Source of the DNA: DATDEW01 sp046590205
GTDB lineage: Bacteria > Bacteroidota > Ignavibacteria > Palsa-1295
Length of the DNA: 32,360 nucleotides
Direction: 5' to 3'
Assembly (NCBI GenBank): GCA_046590205.1
Contig: JBKJTT010000053.1
Location: 1 to 32,360, forward strand
Position numbers and translations under genes: made by a program. The notes below the pieces were generated by a model. The model worked only from the letters and a program-made list of their open reading frames with translations. It made no database searches and was not told where the DNA came from. This document shows positions 6,837-13,900 of this stretch, in pieces; within the stretch, counting starts at the first letter, position 1; each line of letters opens with the position of its first letter.

Positions 6837-7379
6837 AAGATGATACCAGAGGTAGGCATTGAGGACTAATGAGTGGTCTATTCTGCCGGATTTTATCATC
6901 GCGAGGAATTCGTCTTCAGTTACGGTCTCGACATGAATCCTCTCATGTTCATCAAGCGACTGCTCATGTTCTTTGATGCAACCCGTCACAAGGTAGGTAT
7001 GACATCTGTTTGTCAGGAAGGCAGGGTTGGGGTGGACTGTGCCGATGAGTTCGATGCGGCTTGATTCGGTGGGGACATATCCCGTCTCTTCGCGAAGCTC
7101 CCGAAGCGCTGCCTCGCGAGGATATTCCTCAGTCTCGATGAGTCCGCCGACAAGCTCTACTTCATTTTTTTCGGTCCCATGACGAAACTGCTCAACGAGA
7201 ATAAACTTATCATCGGTGGTGATAGCGACAACGTTAATCCAGTCCGGCGCATCGAGCACGAAGAACGTGCCCGTTCTTCCGGTCGTCTCTTCGGCACGCT
7301 GATGTACCTCAAGGCGAAAGAGTTTTGTATCACTGATAACTTGGCTCGATGTGGTTTTGTAAGGCGGAAGGTTCTTCAT
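6828..7379 (-). CDS. NUDIX hydrolase, ADP-ribose pyrophosphatase-like
   Basis: A complete Nudix box Gx5Ex7REUxEExGU runs from Gly79 to Tyr101, with REL and REETG matching exactly; the glutamates of REETG coordinate Mg2+. The 183-residue length and the preceding strands (VVAITTDDKFILVEQFRHG, ELVGGLIE) fit the ADP-sugar pyrophosphatase branch, which cleaves ADP-ribose to AMP and ribose 5-phosphate in the cytosol. Substrate cannot be fixed from sequence alone. Its ATG shares one base with the stop of the upstream membrane-protein gene (TGATG), so the two form a translationally coupled operon. Confidence 0.88.
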   Translation of the reverse strand: MKNLPPYKTTSSQVISDTKLFRLEVHQRAEETTGRTGTFFVLDAPDWINVVAITTDDKFILVEQFRHGTEKNEVELVGGLIETEEYPREAALRELREETGYVPTESSRIELIGTVHPNPAFLTNRCHTYLVTGCIKEHEQSLDEHERIHVETVTEDEFLAMIKSGRIDHSLVLNAYLWYHLSK

Positions 7380-7903
7380 CAGTTCATTTGCATTATTGAT
7401 ACGGCAACCAACACTGCGATAGCTGTCCAGACCTCGATCTGCTCTATCATTCTGATGCGCCAGAGGATGATATCCCGCGGCGATAGGTCTTCGCCTTCTT
7501 CCTTCTCGCTGCGAGCTGCTTCAAGCTCCTTATAGCTTGCGCCAAGCATACGCGATAGTAGAGCAAGAACGATAAATAGCAAAATCTTTAGATGAGCCAA
7601 TGCTCCCCAAAGAGTTGAGAAATCGAAGAAGAGAAACCGAGTTGACCACAGAAGGACTACGATGCCTGTGATACAGACAGTCCAGACCAGCATCCAGGTA
7701 AAGCCGAGGAATCGGACTTTTATCCGTAGCGCATAGTCATAGGTCTCGGTAGGGAAGTACTCAAAGATTGGTCGCGACACGCCTGCAAGGAAGAGTATCC
7801 CCCCAATCCATGCCACAGCACCGAATAAATGCAATAGCAACGCCGCCCAATAGATGTAGGTTATCCCCTCAACGGAGGTAGAAGTAAGTAAAGTAGCAAT
7901 CAT
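7379..7903 (-). CDS. CopD-like four-helix membrane protein
   Basis: I place the start at the ATG at 7903 (MIATLLTS), sixteen codons inside the longest frame. A TATTTTTG promoter box lies six bases upstream of that ATG, so the longer form would not be transcribed. The 174-residue product has four predicted transmembrane helices (around LHLFGAVAWIGGILFLAGV, FTWMLVWTVCITGIVV, LKILLFIVLALL and IEVWTAIAVLVAVSI) and a charged loop EARSEKEEGED before the last. The His in LLHLFGAVAWIGG resembles the conserved segment of CopD/DUF2269-type inner-membrane proteins linked to copper or haem handling. Function is unproven. It is followed by the NUDIX gene with one-base overlap. Confidence 0.65.
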   Translation of the reverse strand: MIATLLTSTSVEGITYIYWAALLLHLFGAVAWIGGILFLAGVSRPIFEYFPTETYDYALRIKVRFLGFTWMLVWTVCITGIVVLLWSTRFLFFDFSTLWGALAHLKILLFIVLALLSRMLGASYKELEAARSEKEEGEDLSPRDIILWRIRMIEQIEVWTAIAVLVAVSIMQMN

Positions 7904-7909
7904 TGAAGG

Positions 7910-7919
7910 CAAAAATACG
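7910..7919 (-). promoter_or_regulatory. -7 promoter element of the CopD-like/NUDIX operon
   Basis: On the minus strand the sequence reads CGTATTTTTG, identical to the gatA and ubiA-like promoter boxes, and ends six bases before the ATG at 7903. A TTTTG lies 15 bases upstream of the TATTTTTG box, closer than the usual spacing. It supports the downstream start codon and a nearly leaderless mRNA. Confidence 0.5.
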
Positions 7920-8026
7920 ACGATGTTATAATCAAAATAATTAAAGAACAAATTTGAGATAGTTTTTTACCCTTATTGTGGCTTGTAGATGGAAATGATT
8001 CTAAACAAATATCGTTGCACTATGAT

Positions 8027-9667
8027 ATGAATGTAAAGCTACTAATACTACAGATATTCCTCTTGCTTTTTCTATGGAGAAGCGAATCGTCGGCACAACG
8101 AATTGTGGTCGATAGTTCATTCGGTAAGGAAGGTACTGTAGAAACATTTGGATCATCGGGCTATGCAGATGCATATTCTCTCAAAGTTCAAGCTGACGGT
8201 AAAGTCGTCGTATGTGGATCAAGAAATGATGATATCTTACTATTGCGTTATCTGGAAAATGGGAAGCTGGATAGTTCGTTCGGTAAAATAGGTGTAGTTC
8301 TAACTGACATCAATAACGAAAGTGCTGACAACGCTGACTATATAGTTTTACAGGATGATAAACGAATTGTTGTAGTAGGTACTTCGAAAAGAAGGACCTC
8401 AAATGATAGCTCTTATACTGTATTACTTAGATACCTTGAAGATGGGCGACTAGACAGTTCGTTTGCATCGACAGGAAAAAAAACAATTTTTGGTCCTAAA
8501 TATCTTTCAGGAGCAAGCGGTCTGCACGTTTATCCAAACAATAAAATCTTAATTGCAGGGTCAACCTCGTCGCGAATAGGATTGAAATACTCAACAGAAG
8601 CATTTGTAATAAAAATAAATGATGATGGTAGTGTTGATTCGAGTTTTTCACCAAATGTTCAAGTTGTTAATAGTTTATCAACGAAAGTATCGTGTTCAGA
8701 TTTTATAGTTGATTTGAATGGTAATATGTATTTAAGTGGCATTATTGAAGGTGATTATGATAGTAATTCCGTATTGCTTCCTGACCAATTTTATATCACA
8801 AAACTTTCACCAGATGGTCAAATCGACACAAACTTTGGGGAGGGTGGAGTAAGGTTAATTCAAGTTGTGAAGGAGTATACTAAAGCTAGTTCTATGCGGA
8901 TAGAACTTCAAGGTAGTAAAGGGATAATAGCATCAACTGTTGAACGTTGTAGAATTGATTCTTTTACAGATAGCATGCTTACTACATTCTATAGGTTTAC
9001 GTATGACGGCCAGATCGATAGCTCTTTTGCACTGGGGAAGGTTACTCTCCCTCGCTACAACGAGAATTATTCAGTCGTAGGTGCTTTTATGAAGGTATTA
9101 CCTGATAACAAGATATTAATGATCGGGGCATTATACTCAAAGTACAATGGAAGTCAATCTTATTTAGTAAGACTGACGGCTGACGGGTACATAGATTCCT
9201 TGATTCCATCGGGTGTGTATTCCGGCTACAATGGAAGTTTGGATGTTGGGAGTGGGGGCGATTATGCTTTCTCAAACGACGAGAAATTTATATATGTAGA
9301 AGGCTCGATTATTTATCGCGATGCCGATCATGTTACTGCCGCTGATATATCCTTGACGAGGTTAAAGGTTCTTAGCAATTTGGGGACAAGGTTTAGTCCG
9401 AACAGAGAAAATGCCCTAAAAGTAATTCCTTCAGTTATTCATAGCAATAAACTTACTATCCTCTTCGATTTAAGAGCCCCTGGTTATGTATCTGCAGGAA
9501 TCTATGATGTGAAAGGAATACTTTTACAAAACCTTATGTCGAACGAGGTGTGTGATAAAGGCAAACAGGAAAGATCCATACATTTAGAAAATATCAACGA
9601 CGGCATTTACTTCATAAAACTGGTCTCTGATGATGGAGAATCAATAGTTAAATTCATCAAGAACTGA
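8027..9667 (+). CDS. T9SS-secreted delta-60 repeat protein
   Basis: I use the ATG at 8027 (MNVKLLILQIFLLLFLW), which gives a normal signal peptide cut near SSA/QR; the frame extends 17 codons upstream only to a TTG. The body has delta-60 repeats (TIGR02608-like), each marked by a D-S-x-F-G...G motif: VDSSFGKEG, LDSSFGKIG, LDSSFASTG, VDSSFSPN, IDTNFGEGG, IDSSFALGK. These are predicted beta-propeller blades. The C-terminal ~75 residues are a T9SS sorting domain (VIHSNKLTILFDL, AGIYDVKGILL, INDGIYFIKLV...IVKFIKN). The gene is clearly more AT-rich than the mutase gene that follows, as are the other T9SS cargo genes. Role and substrate are unknown. Confidence 0.85.
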   Translation: MNVKLLILQIFLLLFLWRSESSAQRIVVDSSFGKEGTVETFGSSGYADAYSLKVQADGKVVVCGSRNDDILLLRYLENGKLDSSFGKIGVVLTDINNESADNADYIVLQDDKRIVVVGTSKRRTSNDSSYTVLLRYLEDGRLDSSFASTGKKTIFGPKYLSGASGLHVYPNNKILIAGSTSSRIGLKYSTEAFVIKINDDGSVDSSFSPNVQVVNSLSTKVSCSDFIVDLNGNMYLSGIIEGDYDSNSVLLPDQFYITKLSPDGQIDTNFGEGGVRLIQVVKEYTKASSMRIELQGSKGIIASTVERCRIDSFTDSMLTTFYRFTYDGQIDSSFALGKVTLPRYNENYSVVGAFMKVLPDNKILMIGALYSKYNGSQSYLVRLTADGYIDSLIPSGVYSGYNGSLDVGSGGDYAFSNDEKFIYVEGSIIYRDADHVTAADISLTRLKVLSNLGTRFSPNRENALKVIPSVIHSNKLTILFDLRAPGYVSAGIYDVKGILLQNLMSNEVCDKGKQERSIHLENINDGIYFIKLVSDDGESIVKFIKN

Positions 9668-9738
9668 ATCCCACAGATAGACCTTTCCTACGCAACCTTC
9701 CCCGAAATCCCGTCGTTTTAGGGTTTAATTAGAAGTAT

Positions 9739-11457
9739 ATGAATCTTATGAAGAACGAGATACTAACCAACGGCATCCATACCAACGGGCATTCTACCTT
9801 TGAGACGAGCCCTGAATACCTTCAGGCAAAACGTCAATGGGAAGAGCGCGAGGCAAAGGGAAAAACGACGGGCTGGAAGCATACGACGCTATCAGGCAAA
9901 CAGCTGAAGACGATGTATTTGCCATCGGATGCAAAGCCAAGTGAGTTCGTTGAGAAGATCGGCTTCCCTGGTGAATATCCTTATACCAGAGGTATTCATC
10001 CCAACGGCTATCGCGGCAAGATCTGGACGATGCGGCAGTTCGCAGGGTTCGGCTCGCCGGAAGACACCAACGAGCGTTTCAAGTATCTCCTTGCTCATGG
10101 TCAGACAGGTCTCTCGACAGCATTTGACTTGCCAACACTCATGGGACGTGATGCAGATGATCCGTGGGCAGAGGGCGAAGTAGGAATTTGCGGTGTATCT
10201 ATCTCGTCGTTAAAGGATATGGAAAAGCTCTTTAGCGGCATTCCGCTTGGAGAGGTCTCAACATCAATGACCATCAACTCACCTGCTGCGATGGTATTTG
10301 CTTACTACCTCTGCGTCGCAGAGAAGCAAGGCGTACCATTCGCGAACCTTCGCGGTACGTTGCAGAATGATATTTTGAAGGAGTACATCGCGCAGAAAGA
10401 ATTTATCTACCCGCCGGAGCCGTCAGTACGAATTATCGTTGACATGATGGAATACTGCCGCGACAATGTGCCGCAATGGAATCCGGTTTCTGTATCGGGC
10501 TACCATATCCGCGAAGCAGGTTCAACGGCAGCGCAAGAACTTGCCTTTACACTTGCCGATGGCTTTGCGTATGTCGAGGCATGTATGGCACGAGGAATGG
10601 ATGTTGATTCATTTGCACCGCGTATTTCGCACTTCTTTAATTCACATATTGATTTCTTCGAGGAAATTGCAAAGCTCCGCGCCGCACGCCGCATTTATGC
10701 AAAGCGGATGAAAGAGAAGTATGGCGCGAAGAATCCGAAGTCATGGACTCTCCGATTCCATACGCAGACGGCAGGTTGCTCACTTACCGCACAACAGCCG
10801 GAGAACAACATCGTCCGTACTGCGACAGAAGCTCTTGCCGCAGTTCTCGGCGGAACGCAGTCGCTTCATACTAATTCGATGGATGAGACTCTTGCACTTC
10901 CTTCAGAGAAAGCCGTAAAGATTGCTCTTCGCACACAGCAGATCATCGCCTTCGAGACAGGTGTTATTAATACCGTTGACCCCCTCGGCGGTTCGTACTT
11001 CGTTGAGGCAGAGACAGACCGCCTCGAGGCAGAAGCGAATGCCTACTTCGATCAGATCGATGCCCTTGGTGGTGTAATTAATGCTATCGAAGCAGGATTC
11101 TTCCAACGAGAGATCGCTGATGCCGCATACCGCTACCAGCTTGAGCTTGATAAGAAAGAAAAGTACATTGTCGGAGTCAACGAATTCATCGAAGAAGATG
11201 AAGTTATTGATATACCGATACTGCGGATATCAGCGGATGTTGAGGTGAAGCAGCGCAAGGAGCTTGCCGAGCTTCGTGCGAACCGCTCACAGCATGACGT
11301 TGATGAATCTATTGCAGAGATAACGGCGGCAGGGCTTGGACACACCAACCTTATGCCTGTCTTTATGAAGGCAGCCCGCAACTACGTAACACTCGGCGAA
11401 ATGATAGACGCGCTGAAAGTCCCATTCGGGGAATATCAGGAAGCGATAGTGTTTTAG
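9739..11457 (+). CDS. B12-dependent acyl-CoA mutase, catalytic (large) subunit; isobutyryl-CoA-mutase-like active site
   Basis: The 572 residues match the TIM-barrel substrate domain of the methylmalonyl-CoA mutase family (YTRG...WTMRQFAGFG, GLSTAFDLPT, GTLQNDILKEY, SGYHIREAGST, AGCSLTAQQPENNIVRT, TQSLHTNSMDE). It lacks the C-terminal cobalamin-binding domain (no DxHxxG), so it needs a separate small subunit, which is not in the window. Aligned by eye to the Propionibacterium enzyme, catalytic His244 is kept (His256), but Tyr89 becomes His87 and Arg207, which binds the substrate carboxylate, becomes Gln219. A Gln at this place marks isobutyryl- and 2-hydroxyisobutyryl-CoA mutases, so the substrate is probably not methylmalonyl-CoA. 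The start ATG at 9739 could alternatively be at 9748. Confidence 0.88.
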   Translation: MNLMKNEILTNGIHTNGHSTFETSPEYLQAKRQWEEREAKGKTTGWKHTTLSGKQLKTMYLPSDAKPSEFVEKIGFPGEYPYTRGIHPNGYRGKIWTMRQFAGFGSPEDTNERFKYLLAHGQTGLSTAFDLPTLMGRDADDPWAEGEVGICGVSISSLKDMEKLFSGIPLGEVSTSMTINSPAAMVFAYYLCVAEKQGVPFANLRGTLQNDILKEYIAQKEFIYPPEPSVRIIVDMMEYCRDNVPQWNPVSVSGYHIREAGSTAAQELAFTLADGFAYVEACMARGMDVDSFAPRISHFFNSHIDFFEEIAKLRAARRIYAKRMKEKYGAKNPKSWTLRFHTQTAGCSLTAQQPENNIVRTATEALAAVLGGTQSLHTNSMDETLALPSEKAVKIALRTQQIIAFETGVINTVDPLGGSYFVEAETDRLEAEANAYFDQIDALGGVINAIEAGFFQREIADAAYRYQLELDKKEKYIVGVNEFIEEDEVIDIPILRISADVEVKQRKELAELRANRSQHDVDESIAEITAAGLGHTNLMPVFMKAARNYVTLGEMIDALKVPFGEYQEAIVF

Positions 11458-11497
11458 GTCAATTTTCTTTCTTGAGCGCATACTTTGGTTATCTCGT

Positions 11498-11507
11498 CGT
11501 ATTTTTG
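11498..11507 (+). promoter_or_regulatory. -7 promoter element of the UbiA-like/GT-C operon
   Basis: CGTATTTTTG ends four bases before the GTG start at 11512. It is identical to the boxes at 3837 and (minus strand) 7910. A TTTG lies at 11484-11487, but only 12 bases from the -7 box, so the -33 element is uncertain. Confidence 0.5.
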
Positions 11508-11511
11508 ATTC

Positions 11512-12399
11512 GTGACGATACCTGCACTTATCCGACTTTTGCGACCGAAGCAGTGGACGAAAAATCTTTTCGTCTTTTCTGCCTTGGTCTTTAGCCAGCA
11601 TCTCTTTGAATGGGAATATGCCAGACTTTCGCTTATGGCATTTGTCCTCTTCAGTGCGACGGCAAGTATTATCTATATTATCAATGATATTCTTGATCGT
11701 GACCGCGACCGTCTTCATCACAAAAAGAAACACCGCCCGATAGCAAGCGGCGCCATCAGCGTCCCGAGCGCCATCACCACGGCGATCATCGCTTTGGGGA
11801 TACTCGTCCCGACTGCACTTGGCTTACCTCTGAAATTCGGCTTCTGCCTTGCGATGTATTTTGTGATGAATCTTGCCTACTCGCTTTTCTTGAAAGAAGT
11901 TGTTCTTATTGATGTGTTCGTCATTGCTGTAGGTTTTATGCTCCGGGTAGTTGGCGGGGCATACGTCATTGATGTTCCGATAAGCTCATGGCTTATCTTG
12001 ACGACTATGTTCCTCTCGCTCTTCCTCGCTGTTGCTAAGCGTCGCGGAGAGCTTGTGATGCTTGAATCAGGCAATGTCCAGTCACCGACGACACGCAAAG
12101 TACTTGAGCACTACAGCGTTGATTTCACAGAGCAGCTTTGTACTATCTGCGCATCGGGTTTTGTCATCAGCTACGCGCTTTATACCGTGAGTGATAGAAC
12201 GGTAAAGATGTTCGGCACGGAAAATCTTATTTTTACAACACCGTTCGTTCTTTATGGTGTATTCCGCTATCTCTACCTATTGCATAAGAAGAATCTTGGT
12301 GAGAACCCGACGGAAGTAATTCTCACGGATATTCCGATGATACTTAACTTTGTTGGCTACGCTTTGGCAATGTTCTTTATCCTCTATTTGAATAAGTAA
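11512..12399 (+). CDS. UbiA-family prenyl-phosphate phosphoribosyltransferase (DPPR synthase-like)
   Basis: This 295-residue polytopic protein begins LIRLLRPKQWTKNLFVF, the typical opening of decaprenyl-phosphate phosphoribosyltransferase. It has the first Asp-rich motif N58-D-I-L-D62-R-D-R-D66 followed by LHHKKKHRPIASG, the subfamily signature. The second conserved cytoplasmic segment (LKEVVLIDVFVIAVGFMLR...KRRGEL) is also present. Such enzymes transfer phosphoribose from PRPP to a polyprenyl phosphate; after dephosphorylation and epimerisation this gives the lipid-linked pentose donor of arabinofuranosyltransferases. The start GTG follows a promoter box by four bases. The next gene begins two bases after the stop and encodes an AftB-like GT-C protein, supporting the pathway assignment. 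Epimerase (DprE1/DprE2-type) genes are not in the window. Confidence 0.8.
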   Translation: MTIPALIRLLRPKQWTKNLFVFSALVFSQHLFEWEYARLSLMAFVLFSATASIIYIINDILDRDRDRLHHKKKHRPIASGAISVPSAITTAIIALGILVPTALGLPLKFGFCLAMYFVMNLAYSLFLKEVVLIDVFVIAVGFMLRVVGGAYVIDVPISSWLILTTMFLSLFLAVAKRRGELVMLESGNVQSPTTRKVLEHYSVDFTEQLCTICASGFVISYALYTVSDRTVKMFGTENLIFTTPFVLYGVFRYLYLLHKKNLGENPTEVILTDIPMILNFVGYALAMFFILYLNK

Positions 12400-12400
12400 T

Positions 12401-13900
12401 GTGAGGAAGTACAGGGTCGAGCTGTTGTTTGTCATCGTGGGAGTCGTCATTGTCGGACTTCTGCTTTTTTTGCAAGACCTTCGCTACGCTTCCTATCACA
12501 AAGACCCACTAGCATCTATTATTGGCGTACCTCTTGATGATGTCTATATCCATTGCCGATATGCAGCGAATCTACTGGAAGGGAATGGGTACTGTTTCAA
12601 TCCCGGTCCGATAGTAACGGCAGATACTTCGCCGCTTTGGATTGTCCTACTTGCTCTTGGCGGACTTTTAACGTCCCAGATACATATTATTGCAGTTGTT
12701 CTTTCTTCGTTTTTCTATCTTTTCCTTGCTCCTGCAAATTACCAACTTTCGTTATCACTTGGACTTGATAAACGGTGGAGTATCTTCGTCGGGATCTGCA
12801 CATTGCTTGCCGCACGGATAGTCTGGTCAGCACCGAGCGGGATGGAGATAACACTTGCCTGTCTATTAACTGTACTTGCTATTAAGGAACACATTGATTC
12901 ACAGAAAAAAGTGAAGCCAAGAGCGTTAGAAGCAATACTGTTAGCCCTTGCGATTGCTACACGACCGGAGTTGATGTTTCTTGCGGGGTTATGTTTTGTT
13001 GATTGGATATTATTTCTTGGTAGGACTAATAAGACCTATAAATCATTAGTACTTCCGTCTGTTTTCTTTTTTCTTGTTGTGTCTCCTGTTTACATACTGC
13101 CACTTATTGAAAGAGGTAGTCTTATTTATCATTCAAGCGTAGTTCAAGGTGCAGGAATATCACTACTGCCCAACATTACATATTTGTGGTTCGCTTGTAA
13201 GATATTGTTATTCTCAATTGCTCCGCCAGTTATTGTTGCATTGCTTTCACCTGTCCTTCTTTGGAAAGAGCAGAAATGGCGTCTTCTTATCGTGTTTGGT
13301 TTGGGATTGCCGATATTGTTATCATTCGTCGCTCCTCAATTCCGTCATCATGGAAGATATTTCTTCCCTGCAATACCAATACTTATTGTTGCAGGCATAG
13401 CAGTACTTGCATCACTTTTATCAAAAGAATACATTAAGAAATATGTATGGTGTGTGCAGCTTGCACTGCTATGCTTTGCTCTTGCCGGGTCATGGCATTG
13501 GGCGAATAATTATCAGGACTGTGTTGCGAATATCAACGACCAGCATGTTGCTGCATCAGAGTGGATAGAAATGAATGCAAAGGATGGAGACGTTATTGCC
13601 GCGCAAGATGTCGGAGCAATTGGATATTTTACGAAGAAGAACGTTATTGATCTTGTCGGGCTTGTCTCGCCTGATATGTACACAGTGCAGAACGATCAAA
13701 AAGAAGTATGGAAGAGAGCACGAGCGCAGGGAGCAAATCTTTTCTTCATCTATACTCGACTCAACCCGTCATTCTACAATTATGCAAAAGATTCACTTGA
13801 GTTGGTGATGGAGTGGAGAGTCTCGCCGCCTCTGATAGCAAGTGCCGACACAGTCTTTGGTTGTTTCAGAGTCAAAGGAGAAGTCAATGCCCCTCGCTAA
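12401..13900 (+). CDS. GT-C-fold membrane glycosyltransferase, AftB-like
   Basis: The GTG start lies one base after the preceding TAA. The 499-residue protein has about ten to twelve hydrophobic segments. After the first helix it carries PLDDVYIHCRYAANLLEG, then GYCFNPGPIVTADTSPLW. This acidic DD loop followed by a TSPLW motif is the pattern of polyprenyl-phosphate-sugar-dependent GT-C enzymes such as mycobacterial AftB. The paired Asp residues (positions 46-47) are the likely catalytic/metal site facing the periplasm. The C-terminal ~100 residues are soluble (VAASEWIEMNAKDGDVIAAQDVGAIGYF). Pairing with the upstream DPPR-synthase-like gene, as in the mycobacterial ubiA-aftB neighbourhood, suggests a lipid-linked pentose donor, but this is inference. 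It overlaps the next gene by 14 bases. Confidence 0.7.
   Translation: MRKYRVELLFVIVGVVIVGLLLFLQDLRYASYHKDPLASIIGVPLDDVYIHCRYAANLLEGNGYCFNPGPIVTADTSPLWIVLLALGGLLTSQIHIIAVVLSSFFYLFLAPANYQLSLSLGLDKRWSIFVGICTLLAARIVWSAPSGMEITLACLLTVLAIKEHIDSQKKVKPRALEAILLALAIATRPELMFLAGLCFVDWILFLGRTNKTYKSLVLPSVFFFLVVSPVYILPLIERGSLIYHSSVVQGAGISLLPNITYLWFACKILLFSIAPPVIVALLSPVLLWKEQKWRLLIVFGLGLPILLSFVAPQFRHHGRYFFPAIPILIVAGIAVLASLLSKEYIKKYVWCVQLALLCFALAGSWHWANNYQDCVANINDQHVAASEWIEMNAKDGDVIAAQDVGAIGYFTKKNVIDLVGLVSPDMYTVQNDQKEVWKRARAQGANLFFIYTRLNPSFYNYAKDSLELVMEWRVSPPLIASADTVFGCFRVKGEVNAPR

Noticed and set aside
11287..11733. 148-codon minus-strand ORF across the mutase-UbiA junction
   Set aside because: Overlaps two well supported genes and the promoter box between them.
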